Positions 1 to 8,567 of a DNA stretch of 21,748 bases are shown piece after piece. Source of the stretch: a virus. The position numbers were made by a program, and so were the translations under genes. Position 1 is the stretch's first letter, and each line of letters begins with the position of its first letter. The notes beneath the pieces are model-generated. The model worked only from the letters and a program-made list of their open reading frames with translations. It did no database searches and had not been told where the DNA came from. The stretch is from the IMG/VR virus record IMGVR_UViG_3300006802_000679, positions 1 to 21,748 of that record. One strand, written 5' to 3'.

Positions 1-1056
1 ACTAGTCCCCAGACCTAAGCGGCCACTGGAGTCAATAACCAACCTTGGAGAGCTATTGCCGGCAGTATGAAAACTAAGCGATTGATTGGTCTGGCTGTAC
101 TCAATAAGACCATCTTGGGCACCGGCGCCAGACCCGGAATTATCCGCAAACGCAATACTTGAAGTTCCAGAAGTTCCTGTCCTTAGAACAATACCTAACG
201 TTGTTTCGGCGCTACTTCCAAGTACAAGCGCTTTTCCATAATCGGTATAACTATTAGGAGCACTAGTTGCAATGCCAACATTCCCACTCGCATCAACAAA
301 CAACCGCCCCTGCCCATTAGTCGAGATGGCTAATTGATTCGCTCCGGGTGAATAAATACCTGTGTCTTTGTCGCTGCCAAAAGTGATACCCGGCGCGCTA
401 TCTGTGCCAATTGGGAACGAAGCAACACCAGTTGTGTTAAGTGTGCCGGTAACGCTTACATCGGCAGTGGCGCTTGTTGCATTCACCGTCAAAATTGACG
501 ATGCGTTTGAGTTCAGAAGAACACCGCCGCTTCCATCAAACGAAATGCCTGTATCTGTATCGGACGCAGGGGAAATTGCTGGCGAACCTGCGTTGCCTGT
601 AGTCGTATAAATTCGACCGTCAAATGTTGCAGTGCTCGTTACGTCAAGCGTGCCGGGTACATCAACGTTGCTAGTCCACTCAACGCCAGTACCGGCGGCA
701 TCGGTCTGTAGCAACTGACGCGCAGAACCATCAATCAGCTTGCTAACTGGAATTTCTTGGCCAGTGGCACTGACCCACGCAGAACCGTTCCACGTTTTCA
801 GTTCATTTGGCGTCAAACTTGTATCCAGCCACAATTCACCAGTTGTATTACCTGTTTCACCACCAGAGGCAGGGCTGGCGTTTGGCGCAGTGGTGCCAAT
901 ATGCACCGGACCAATTTTTACAAGATCACCGTTGCTGTCTTTAATAAAAAGACCGGGACTTGCAAGGTTTGTATTGATGGCAATTTGGCCATCGCTCATC
1001 CCAGCAGGAAGCGGACGCTTGTTAGCTGTGCTGGAACGCAAATGCTGTAAAGCCAT
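1..1056 (-). CDS. Tail fibre protein, C-terminus cut by window edge
   Basis: The frame stays open for 352 codons from ATG 1056 to position 1 without a stop, so the C-terminus lies outside the window. The N-terminus (MALQHLRSSTANKRP, then SDGQIAINTN and SPGLFIKDSNGDLVKIGP, residues 1-50) matches what I remember as the conserved start of fibre proteins in phages of marine picocyanobacteria. Repeated modules follow: DTDTGISF near residue 167 and DKDTGIYS near 229, then RLFVDASGNVGIATS at 251 and RLVIDSSGRLGLGTS at 338. Such repeats are typical of trimeric beta-rich fibre shafts. Purine-rich TAAGGA abuts the ATG, unusually close for a ribosome site. The gene follows another fibre gene after a 50-base gap, so the virion may carry two fibre types or one two-part fibre. 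The role in host attachment is inferred from family and position. Confidence 0.8.
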   Translation of the reverse strand, partial: MALQHLRSSTANKRPLPAGMSDGQIAINTNLASPGLFIKDSNGDLVKIGPVHIGTTAPNASPASGGETGNTTGELWLDTSLTPNELKTWNGSAWVSATGQEIPVSKLIDGSARQLLQTDAAGTGVEWTSNVDVPGTLDVTSTATFDGRIYTTTGNAGSPAISPASDTDTGISFDGSGGVLLNSNASSILTVNATSATADVSVTGTLNTTGVASFPIGTDSAPGITFGSDKDTGIYSPGANQLAISTNGQGRLFVDASGNVGIATSAPNSYTDYGKALVLGSSAETTLGIVLRTGTSGTSSIAFADNSGSGAGAQDGLIEYSQTNQSLSFHTAGNSSPRLVIDSSGRLGLGTS

Positions 1057-1064
1057 TCCTTAAC

Positions 1065-1074
1065 GCCCGAAGGC
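1065..1074 (-). promoter_or_regulatory. Small UUCG-tetraloop hairpin before fibre gene
   Basis: On the minus strand the bases read GCC TTCG GGC, a three-pair stem closed by a C(UUCG)G tetraloop, which is an unusually stable loop. It lies about nine bases upstream of the fibre start at 1056 and has no U-run, so it is not an obvious terminator. A role in initiation or mRNA stability is only a guess, because the stem is very short. Confidence 0.25.
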
Positions 1075-1106
1075 CGGAAATTACCCCTCTACTTTACCGG
1101 CTTTGA

Positions 1107-2816
1107 TCAGAACGTTCCGTCATCCAAATCGCTTGTGAAAGCGACTGTACCGGTTGCATCTTGGAATGTAATGGTGCGATCAGCGGTCGGATCGGTCACT
1201 GTCAGCGTGGTCTCGTAATCATTAGCTGTTGAGCCTTCAAACACAAGATTGCAATCATCCAATACGAGATCGCCGGTCATTGTGCCGCCAGCTTTTGCGA
1301 CCTTTTCAGAATCAACCTCGGCGATTGCGCCTTGAACATTGGTGCTACCAATACTGCCGACAGGAGTAAAGCCAACGTTCGACGCAATCTGCGCTGTGAT
1401 CGTTTCCGAGGTTTCAATCAGCACATAGCTTGTGCCGTTAGAAAGCAAAATATCCGGTGGTTCAAGCGTAACCGTGGGGGCAGGTGCAGTGCCTGTACCG
1501 CTTTGGCTAACAACGACGTAATACCGATTGTTTTCGGTTGCAGCAGCAGGCAGCGCACTACCGGTGGTAAATCCAGCCGCATTTCCTTCTGCTGTAACGG
1601 AATCCAGTTGGTTTGTACTGGCGTCGTAAGTACCAGCAAGGATAATTTCACCAGCGCTGATGCCTACCGGCTGATAAACGTTGCCGTCCCACAAATAAAG
1701 ATCACGGGTCAGCGGATTAAAGAAGAACTGACCAATGTGATCCGCGGTCGGTTGGGTTTCACCAAACAGAGAAACGGTGTAATCGGCGATCTTGTCGGCA
1801 TTGATTGTTCCAGCACCGATACGCGCCGAGGCAAACGTTCCGGTTGTAATCTTTGCGGCATCCAAGTCTGGAATATCCGTTGCAAGCAAAGATTCGGTGC
1901 CGGTGACGTGGCCTTGCGCATCAAACGTAAATTTGGTCGCCGTTCCAGAAGCAACAACGTTGGAGTGACCTAAGGCGCCGGCGCCATCAACGTTTAACCC
2001 TGATCCCGGCGAAACAACACCAACCGAGCCAGACGTGGCGACAGGTACATCAGCAGCAATGATCGTGCGACCGGCAGTTACAAGACCATTGGCGTCGTAC
2101 TGAACGATGTGATAATCGCTGGCTTCTGCCGCAACGGTGTTATCAATAGCAATCGTGTCGCCGCTCAGCGTCAAACCGTTTCCGTTTACGACAACGGCGC
2201 CTTTTGCGCTTGTAGTGGCTGTTGGGAGATCGCCAGCCGCAATTGTGCGATAACTAACCGCGCCAGCTGCCGAAGTTGGACCAGCAAGAAATTGTGCCGC
2301 TGCACTGCTGTTATCAAGCGTGGCGGCAATCGTGACCTGATCACCAGAAACGCTTACGTCGATATTGACGATTCCGGCGCTTGTGCTGACAAACGTATTA
2401 GCGGAACCCGAGGCTTTAATCGTGCGCCACGTGCTGCCATCCCATAAATAAAGTTTGTCGTCGTCTGTGTCTAACGCAAATTGGCCGACGTAACCGCCGG
2501 ATACCGGCAGCGTGGCTAGAACTTGGCAAACCGTGTTGTTGTCAATCTTTGCCGCAGTAACCGCGTCGTTCGCCAGCTGTGTTGCGGTGATGCCTCCCGT
2601 TGCAATTGACGTTCCAGCAATCTGCCCGCTGCTGAACAGGATTTTGGCGCCGGGGATGGTGGCATCAGCAATCAGCGTGGTGGCGTTACCAACTAGATCG
2701 GTAACGGTGATCTTTTTGGTTTCGCTAGCGCTGATGTCGGCAATCGCCAGCAGGTCGCCCGCTGCAAGGTTTGCGCCAGCAAGTGCCGCCAGTTCTGTGA
2801 TCCTCAGGTCGGCCAT
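1107..2816 (-). CDS. Tail fibre / adhesin-like structural protein
   Basis: The 569-residue protein is rich in Ala, Thr, Gly and Asp, with many short beta-prone repeats and few charged or aromatic residues, as in tail fibres. A module of about 47 residues occurs twice, around 89-135 and 341-387, each ending in LYLWDG (KLYLWDGSTW and RDLYLWDGNV). The C-terminal third carries NVQGAIAEVD (493-502) and GGTMTGDLVLDD (510-521), a motif typical of phage tail-fibre repeats. The extreme C-terminus, DDGTF, resembles DDGTY at the end of the collagen-like head protein. The start is ATG 2816, which gives the N-terminus MADLRITELAAL common in such proteins. It most likely acts at the tail tip in adsorption. 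Whether it is a fibre shaft, a receptor-binding protein or a connector cannot be told from sequence alone. Confidence 0.75.
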   Translation of the reverse strand: MADLRITELAALAGANLAAGDLLAIADISASETKKITVTDLVGNATTLIADATIPGAKILFSSGQIAGTSIATGGITATQLANDAVTAAKIDNNTVCQVLATLPVSGGYVGQFALDTDDDKLYLWDGSTWRTIKASGSANTFVSTSAGIVNIDVSVSGDQVTIAATLDNSSAAAQFLAGPTSAAGAVSYRTIAAGDLPTATTSAKGAVVVNGNGLTLSGDTIAIDNTVAAEASDYHIVQYDANGLVTAGRTIIAADVPVATSGSVGVVSPGSGLNVDGAGALGHSNVVASGTATKFTFDAQGHVTGTESLLATDIPDLDAAKITTGTFASARIGAGTINADKIADYTVSLFGETQPTADHIGQFFFNPLTRDLYLWDGNVYQPVGISAGEIILAGTYDASTNQLDSVTAEGNAAGFTTGSALPAAATENNRYYVVVSQSGTGTAPAPTVTLEPPDILLSNGTSYVLIETSETITAQIASNVGFTPVGSIGSTNVQGAIAEVDSEKVAKAGGTMTGDLVLDDCNLVFEGSTANDYETTLTVTDPTADRTITFQDATGTVAFTSDLDDGTF

Positions 2817-2846
2817 GCCTAAAGCTTCCCGGCGATGTCTACAGTT

Positions 2847-2864
2847 AAGCCCAGTCTAGGGCTT
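2847..2864 (-). promoter_or_regulatory. Hairpin between tail gene and fibre gene
   Basis: A perfect six-base inverted repeat (AAGCCC / GGGCTT, six-base loop) overlaps the TAA stop of the 298-residue tail gene and lies about 30 bases upstream of the next start at 2816. No U-run follows on the minus strand, so a classical intrinsic terminator is unlikely. It may be an mRNA processing or stabilising element. Confidence 0.3.
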
Positions 2865-3759
2865 ACTCCTCTTCTTCCAATAGCAGATAGGACGTGGGTT
2901 CCTGTTCCAGTTCAATCCGGTCGCCTGTTTCCTGCAGCAAGTAGCGCTTGGCTTGCGTGCGGGTTTTCAAGCGGATCGGACCAGTCGCCACAAAATCAAT
3001 CGTGCCAACAATCACGCTGTCTGGCGTAAAACTGACCGCAGCGTTTGTCACCAGCGCGTCAAATTCCCACCACAACGAATCGTTTATTTGCGCGTAATCA
3101 AAACTGCCTGTTTGCGCTGTTGTGTTTTCGGCTTTTACGTAAAACTTACCGTGGAAAGACGAGCCAACTTCTGTCCGTACAACCAACTGCATTAAGTAAT
3201 GCACAGGCTCTGTGCCAGCCGTATTGGTGTAATCCCAGTGAGCAGTTAGACGACCGCTTCCCGTAATCAAGCTGCTGTATTGCTGCCGATGTTGATCGTT
3301 AAGCGAAGTAATGTCAACGGTTTCACGGTTTGTGTTTAATTCGTACTCAACAACATCAGCGAGGATGCGCGAATCACGATCGCGTACCGTTACGCGGATT
3401 GGAATGTCCCGTGCGATGGCAACAAGGCTAACCTGCCCTGCTGTACTGCCTTCTAGGCTATCGTCAAAATTATCGTAAAGCTTGATTCCTCCTAGTTCGT
3501 CAAAAAAAACGTACCAGTTGCCGCTTGTTTGGACGCTGCCTGCCGTCCAGCCAGTTGCATCAATAAAATCAAGATCCGTGCCATCAGTCGTGGCGATCTC
3601 AATTAGATCACCGCTAATTAAATAACCTTCGTCAAAATCAAAACTAAAGCGACTACGAACAGCGTTTACGTCCGAAGGATTGACGACAGATTCCAGCGAC
3701 CCTTCTAGTGACTTACGAGTCAGCTCAATCTGACCAATTTGCCCTAAATAGATGCCCAT
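2863..3759 (-). CDS. Minor tail protein of unknown function (298 aa)
   Basis: The protein begins MGIYLGQIGQIELTRKSLEG and continues with a segment of about 100 residues (RSRFSFDFDEGYLISGDLIE) that I associate loosely with tail proteins of cyanobacterial phages. No catalytic motif, signal peptide or membrane segment is visible, and the composition is beta-rich. Residues from about 105 to 270 (IPIRVTVRDRDSRIL onward) could form a second beta domain. The C-terminus ends in acidic LLLEEEE. Its start codon overlaps the stop of the tail-tube-like gene upstream as TGATG, implying coupled translation in similar amounts. Position between the tip hub and the fibres suggests a tip or baseplate component, possibly linking tube-like rings to fibres. 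That role is inferred from context only. Confidence 0.65.
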   Translation of the reverse strand: MGIYLGQIGQIELTRKSLEGSLESVVNPSDVNAVRSRFSFDFDEGYLISGDLIEIATTDGTDLDFIDATGWTAGSVQTSGNWYVFFDELGGIKLYDNFDDSLEGSTAGQVSLVAIARDIPIRVTVRDRDSRILADVVEYELNTNRETVDITSLNDQHRQQYSSLITGSGRLTAHWDYTNTAGTEPVHYLMQLVVRTEVGSSFHGKFYVKAENTTAQTGSFDYAQINDSLWWEFDALVTNAAVSFTPDSVIVGTIDFVATGPIRLKTRTQAKRYLLQETGDRIELEQEPTSYLLLEEEE

Positions 3760-4184
3760 CAGATCGTCACCGCAGTAAGCGCACCAGTGCCTTGGAAACT
3801 AATTTGCGCGGAACTAACTTCGCCGACACTGGCGCCAAAGCTTACGCTGGTGATATAGGCCGTTAAGCGTACGTCGTGGTTGGTACTGCCTTCCACTAGG
3901 CGAAGACGCAGATCAACGGTGTCACTTTCTGACACGCTGCCAATCTTCAACACCTTTTTCAGTGCCGTTGCGGCATCGTTGCGGCCGGTGCCATCGTTGT
4001 AATACAGCAGTGTGGCGCTGCCGTTAAATTCCTGCACACCAGGCACGTAGGTGCGTTGGCTGTCGCCCAAGCTGGTGGTTTCAAGGGTTTCAAGATTACC
4101 GGTCATAGACCAGTTGGTGACCTTTATTTGCTCGGTGCCGTCAAACAACAGGCGACCGTCACGTCCGGTATAGACCTTTGCCAT
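3759..4184 (-). CDS. Tail-tube-like protein (second copy of the fold)
   Basis: The 141-residue sequence starts MAKVYTGRDGRLLFDG and contains VTNWSMTGNLETLETTSLGD, where an LETT(S/T)-type strand-turn follows an early beta hairpin. It ends in a strand pair VSFGASVGEVSSAQISFQGT. This pattern is typical of gpV-like and other phage tail tube proteins, which stack as hexameric rings. A separate, larger tube candidate sits at 13565-14338, before the tape measure. This copy is downstream of the tip hub gene, so it may form a distal or tip ring instead of the main tube. It is joined to both neighbours by TGATG stop-start overlaps. The tube-like fold is fairly well supported by motif, but the exact location in the virion is inferred. 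Confidence 0.7.
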   Translation of the reverse strand: MAKVYTGRDGRLLFDGTEQIKVTNWSMTGNLETLETTSLGDSQRTYVPGVQEFNGSATLLYYNDGTGRNDAATALKKVLKIGSVSESDTVDLRLRLVEGSTNHDVRLTAYITSVSFGASVGEVSSAQISFQGTGALTAVTI

Positions 4185-4558
4185 CAGATCACCGCCACCA
4201 AGTTCACTGTAACGCTACTGCGACCGGGACGAACTGCCCGCACAGCAGGTTCAGATTCGTAACGCCACTTCGCACCAGTTGGCGCATCAATACTGGATGC
4301 AGTACCAGTCCAACCTGTACGTACAGTGTCCGGTAAATCAAAAGTGCGCAATGTGCCAATTTGCGCGGCGTAATCGTCAAGAAACAACTGGGCGTTTGCG
4401 TCGCTGATATTGTCGTAGCCCAAGCTGATCTTGGCGTTGGTGCGTTGGCTGCCGTACAAAATCCGTACCTCAGCACCGGATTGCGCGTTAAACCGTTTAA
4501 TTGGCCAGTCACCCGGACTGAAATCACGGCTCGTTGGTCGCAGCGAAGGGAACGCCAT
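4184..4558 (-). CDS. Minor tail protein (124 aa)
   Basis: The sequence begins MAFPSLRPTSRDFSPGDWPI, continues with a beta-rich body (AEVRILYGSQRTNAKISLGY), and ends with RAVRPGRSSVTVNLVAVI. I have seen this kind of short protein next to tail tip genes of cyanobacterial phages but do not know a named function. ATG 4558 is chosen over a GTG one codon upstream because its A is shared with the stop of the hub gene (TGATG), the same junction used by the next two genes. It lies directly after the J-like hub gene, which suggests a tip accessory or assembly partner. No transmembrane segment or enzyme motif is visible. Confidence 0.65.
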   Translation of the reverse strand: MAFPSLRPTSRDFSPGDWPIKRFNAQSGAEVRILYGSQRTNAKISLGYDNISDANAQLFLDDYAAQIGTLRTFDLPDTVRTGWTGTASSIDAPTGAKWRYESEPAVRAVRPGRSSVTVNLVAVI

Positions 4559-7500
4559 CACTCAAAAATGCGGAAAGCGGCTTCGTTCAGCACGTCCTTT
4601 GCAACAATGCTAGCCCCCGTGCTATCAACGGGCACCTCCACTGCACTGACGTTTACCAGTCCGTCTTCGTCAAGGGTCAGCTGTTCAACTTGGTAAACGT
4701 TTTTGTTGACCGTCGTACTAAGCAGCGTAAACAGGCAACCGTAAACAGTGGAATCGGTAACGCTGCCGTTGTTAATCGTGATTTCTTTTTCGGAAACCGC
4801 TGATGTTGCTGGGTTGTAGATCAAAGCCGTATATGTTCCGTTGTCGATTGTGTTGATGCTGACCAGCGTCCCAGCGTCTTGAATTACGCCGTTAGCCGAG
4901 GCGTTATAGCTGGTGGCCTCCGTAATCACACGAATGTAAGAACCCGGTTGAATGCCAAGAGAATCGGGTACGGTTTTGAAGCTGACGGTATGGGTAATGC
5001 GACGACGCACGCTAAGCAAGAAACGTGCCGTCAAAAGTGCTTGGGCGCGATTTGTGCAGAAATCAGTCAGATCAAAAGCTTGTTGTGTGGTGGCACGATT
5101 GCCCTCCGAAATATCTGCCCATTCAACCAATGCTGATGCTTGTGTTGGGAGATCATTTTCAATCGTCACGCGCCAGCTCACCAATGCGCGGAAGTTGGAA
5201 CGCTGAGCGGCGTCAAGGTATTGAATTTGCAAACTATCTTCAATAATGTTGCCAGCCGTAAAAATTTGATCGACGGCAATAGGGTTGGTACTGATTTTGT
5301 AGTTGCTGTCGTATGGCAGCGCAGGCATCATCCCAAACCTGCCATTTTTGATCGTGAAATTGCAAAGCTGCAATGCGGCGTTGTCGTACAGGAAAGAACG
5401 CAAGCTTTCGCTGTCTTCCAGCACGCCATCGTAGAAAATTTTATTTGCACGCAAATATCGGGCTGTTGTAGTGAGCGAGTCGGTGTCTACCAATTCAGAG
5501 GGAACAATGTTTCCGACGCCTTGCGATTTACTGGTGAGCAAGTAATAAACAAGATCAGCAAAAAGATTGCTTGGACCTGTGCCGCCATCAATTAAGCGGG
5601 GTACGTCGATTCCGCTTGGCATCCACGCACGCAATTGCCCGACGCTACCAACCTGACCGCTTGACTTAACAGCAATAGCAAGTGTGGACATTCCGTAATA
5701 CTGAGCTAGTGAATCATTGGAGATGTATTCATTGATGTAAACAACTTCGTGCTCTGGCGAGGATTCATTTGATTTTGAAAGCTCTTGGTAAAAACTTACA
5801 TCCGCAATCTGCGAGTTTTCTTCAAATACCCTTTCTGCAGTGGACAGCGGGTTGGTGTTTTCTGTCGGCTCTATCGTTTGAATTGCTGTAACACGGAAGC
5901 GGAAATAAACACTGCCAGAACCAAAAGTATTGTTCACCGCTATGGTTTTTGTTGTTGTATCACCAACTTGCCACGTCCCCGTTGACTCCGTGACTGTATA
6001 GGTCATTCCACGCCACGCATAACGGCTGTTACCTGTAAGCTCTAAATAAGTGGGGCTAATCTGCGCGTTGTAAGTTGATGTCGCAGTTACTCGAATTTTT
6101 ACGGTTCTTGAACCTTCGACTACATCAATAATTGCACTTTTAGTTTGACCGGCTAGCGAAGGAGCGTAGCCAAGGTATTCGGTCAAAAAGGCATTGCCCC
6201 AAAGCGGTACGTTGCCACTTACAACGCCGGATTCATACTGATCGACTGCGGATGGTGCATTGCGCGTTGCAACAGGCACAAATACAGCGTCTTGTGGATC
6301 AGTAAACATTTCCTCGTTTACTTTGATTTGCCCCACGTATACTTCGCGGCCCTTGGTGCCAATGCGGAATGCGCCGTATGGCGTGCTGTAATCACGGCCA
6401 AAATTGGCATCGCCTTCAATGCCCTGTGCATCTAGTTGCACCACCATGTTTTGGTCAATCCCGTGCTGCGCCATGTCAGAACCGGTTTTAGGCACCAAGC
6501 GATATTCGTAATATCCGGGAACACGCGGGCGAATGCGCAAAAAGTTGAATTGGTCAACAGGTGCGCTACCTGTTACGCAAAAAATTTCTGGGATACGCAC
6601 CCAAGGTGATTCGGCTTGGCCGTAAACCTGCACAGGTCGCACGAAGACGGCAAACAGTGATGTACGCGCAAAATATTTATCCATGCGCGGTGTGTTTAGC
6701 GTGATGTTTTTCCTGTCAAGCTTGCGAAGTTTGTCCGGTGTAGGAATTGCGTTGAAGTTGCAAAGACCGTTGGCGCGGTTCCAAACTTGACTGCGAATGC
6801 CAATTTCAATTACTTCAGCGTCTCTCCGAACTGGGCGAATTGTTGCCTCGTGATACCGGCACAAGGAATAAAAACCCGCGCCAATGCTCTTATCAGGATT
6901 AAACAGGCCACCGTCATAACCGCCGAGCGGCTCGTCAATAGTGCGTGTACCTGGCACGCCAATACGAGATACGCCAAGCACTTCGACGCAACGCATATTC
7001 ACATCAATTCGACCTTGCGCTTCGTCCCCAGCGCGACTTTCAACAACCCAAACAGTTGCACCAATAATCCACTTTGAACCCACTGCCAACAAATCAGCCG
7101 CACGCTCCCGCCAAGATTGCGCGGATGTTTTCAGATCTTTTAGATTTACTTCCGTGCCCTTAAAATCTTCCCGCTGAAAGTCCCGCCAATTAGCGTAATT
7201 GATTGTAAAAACAGCGGTGTTATCTACGGCTACATCAACGAAGCTGCGAGTTGAATACGTTGATGTGTTGACTTTAATAATCCCCATGCGGCGTGAATAC
7301 TGCCGCCCAACGCCGGGCATCCCAACCTGATCGCGCTCTTCTTTTGTTTGGCCTTCAAAAGTTGCCAGTGCATCGGCATATTGACCAGCAATCTTGCGGC
7401 GCCGCGCTTGAACTTCGGCGCGTTCTTCTTTGTTGTCTGATCCAATAATTCCGTCGTATGGCGCACTAATAATTTCCCAGTTGAAACGAAAAGCCGTGCC

Positions 7501-8340
7501 ATTGTGAATTGGCGTAGACGTTCCAAATTGCGTTTGATTGGCAGGGTTGTATGCCATCGAGAAGCCCGGACTAAATTGCCCGTCATCTGTGGGCGCCGTA
7601 AATACTTGACGACCGACAGTGCCAGTAGCACCACTTCCCTGCGTGCCATAAATTAAATTTGCAGGCCTGTTATTTGCGTTGTTTGACGACCAATAAAGGG
7701 CATATTCGCGTGGGTCAAGAATTGAGAGCGCAGTTGTGCCAAGCCGTATTCCGCCGATTTGAGGCGTGATCATTCCATATTCGCCAGCAACGTAAATCCC
7801 TTCAAATGATTGAAAAGAACCGTTGGCATACAAACGACTCCATACCAGTGCCGGCGCAAGAATCAATCCACCGGTCGTCAAACCATCCGCTCCCGTGTCG
7901 CGTTTGCCAAATGGAATTGGAATCGGCTGGCCGTATTCAGCAAGACTGCTGACGTTATCGAAGCTGGTGGTTTGGTTAAAGCGGGTTGGTCCAATCTGAT
8001 CAGCTAGCCTTTTGCCGCGGATCTTTGCCGGTGTCTCAAGCGCAGGTGCTTTTGGTGCCAGCAGAATACTGACTGCAGTAGATGCCAAGCCCAAGACGAG
8101 GCTGACAATTGCAACAACTTCAAAGTTCTGAATATCTGGAACATGCGCATACTCAGCAGGCCGCACATGTGCCCGCAACTGTGCGTGGCGTACAAATTCA
8201 CGATATTCCTCTTCTGTGCAGCCCAGCGCTTCAATCAGCGCGATTTCATACGGTAGGAGCGCAGGATCGTAAGGGCGGATACCGGTTTCCAATCGGCCGT
8301 TCCGGTCAGACGATTGAGATACAGGATTCCGTTCTGCCAT
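4558..8340 (-). CDS. Large tail tip / central hub protein, J-like
   Basis: At 1260 residues this is the second largest protein in the window. It sits after the tape measure, an L-like protein and an NlpC-like protein, the position of host-specificity protein J in lambda. The N-terminus has a charged, Tyr-rich segment (RPYDPALLPYEIALIEALG, 22-40), then a hydrophobic stretch at about 75-95 (VVAIVSLVLGLASTAVSILL), then SSLAEYGQPIPIPFGKR (131-147), a motif typical of hub proteins. The rest is largely beta-structured. The hydrophobic segment recalls those of lambda I and J and may interact with the tape measure or the host membrane. ATG 8340 is preceded by GGGGTGAC, a usable ribosome site. This start lies 106 bases inside the upstream NlpC-like gene in another frame. 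The hub role is well supported by size and order, and receptor binding is inferred. Confidence 0.8.
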   Translation of the reverse strand: MAERNPVSQSSDRNGRLETGIRPYDPALLPYEIALIEALGCTEEEYREFVRHAQLRAHVRPAEYAHVPDIQNFEVVAIVSLVLGLASTAVSILLAPKAPALETPAKIRGKRLADQIGPTRFNQTTSFDNVSSLAEYGQPIPIPFGKRDTGADGLTTGGLILAPALVWSRLYANGSFQSFEGIYVAGEYGMITPQIGGIRLGTTALSILDPREYALYWSSNNANNRPANLIYGTQGSGATGTVGRQVFTAPTDDGQFSPGFSMAYNPANQTQFGTSTPIHNGTAFRFNWEIISAPYDGIIGSDNKEERAEVQARRRKIAGQYADALATFEGQTKEERDQVGMPGVGRQYSRRMGIIKVNTSTYSTRSFVDVAVDNTAVFTINYANWRDFQREDFKGTEVNLKDLKTSAQSWRERAADLLAVGSKWIIGATVWVVESRAGDEAQGRIDVNMRCVEVLGVSRIGVPGTRTIDEPLGGYDGGLFNPDKSIGAGFYSLCRYHEATIRPVRRDAEVIEIGIRSQVWNRANGLCNFNAIPTPDKLRKLDRKNITLNTPRMDKYFARTSLFAVFVRPVQVYGQAESPWVRIPEIFCVTGSAPVDQFNFLRIRPRVPGYYEYRLVPKTGSDMAQHGIDQNMVVQLDAQGIEGDANFGRDYSTPYGAFRIGTKGREVYVGQIKVNEEMFTDPQDAVFVPVATRNAPSAVDQYESGVVSGNVPLWGNAFLTEYLGYAPSLAGQTKSAIIDVVEGSRTVKIRVTATSTYNAQISPTYLELTGNSRYAWRGMTYTVTESTGTWQVGDTTTKTIAVNNTFGSGSVYFRFRVTAIQTIEPTENTNPLSTAERVFEENSQIADVSFYQELSKSNESSPEHEVVYINEYISNDSLAQYYGMSTLAIAVKSSGQVGSVGQLRAWMPSGIDVPRLIDGGTGPSNLFADLVYYLLTSKSQGVGNIVPSELVDTDSLTTTARYLRANKIFYDGVLEDSESLRSFLYDNAALQLCNFTIKNGRFGMMPALPYDSNYKISTNPIAVDQIFTAGNIIEDSLQIQYLDAAQRSNFRALVSWRVTIENDLPTQASALVEWADISEGNRATTQQAFDLTDFCTNRAQALLTARFLLSVRRRITHTVSFKTVPDSLGIQPGSYIRVITEATSYNASANGVIQDAGTLVSINTIDNGTYTALIYNPATSAVSEKEITINNGSVTDSTVYGCLFTLLSTTVNKNVYQVEQLTLDEDGLVNVSAVEVPVDSTGASIVAKDVLNEAAFRIFE

Positions 8341-8567
8341 GTCACCCCGAGTGCTGGTGGGTCAGATGCCAGCAAAACCACGTCACCATCGTAGGCGGGC
8401 GCGTCTACTGCATCACCATATTTTTTGACTTCACGCAAGATACCTTTCATGCCAAGGCTGTACCAGTCAGGTTGGTCGGATGGTGCATCCAATCCCATCG
8501 CCTGCATTGCCTCAAGCACAAGCTGGTGGCAGCGTTCGTAACGCCGTCCAATCAAGTGATCACACAC
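8235..8567 (-). CDS. NlpC/P60-like tail tip peptidase, probably degenerate (K-like)
   Basis: The 110-residue protein follows the layout of NlpC/P60 papain-like peptidases. HLIGRRYERCHQLVLEAM (4-21) parallels the usual segment around the catalytic Cys, and DGDVVLLAS parallels the strand before the catalytic His. In that second region PALGVTWQNGILYLN has no His where family members usually have HVGI, so the catalytic dyad looks incomplete. Active relatives in tail tips (lambda K) cut peptidoglycan during entry. GTG 8567 is chosen because it overlaps the stop of the preceding gene by eight bases and gives a typical N-terminus. A longer frame from 8645 would overlap that gene by 86 bases. The 3' end overlaps the J-like gene by 106 bases. 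Family assignment rests on motif and context, and loss of activity is an inference. Confidence 0.6.
   Translation of the reverse strand: MCDHLIGRRYERCHQLVLEAMQAMGLDAPSDQPDWYSLGMKGILREVKKYGDAVDAPAYDGDVVLLASDPPALGVTWQNGILYLNRLTGTADWKPVSALTILRSYRMKSR

Noticed and set aside
1-6. Window begins with ACTAGT, a restriction site
   Set aside because: The fibre reading frame passes through it without a break, so it is most likely an accidental window edge and not a cloning junction.
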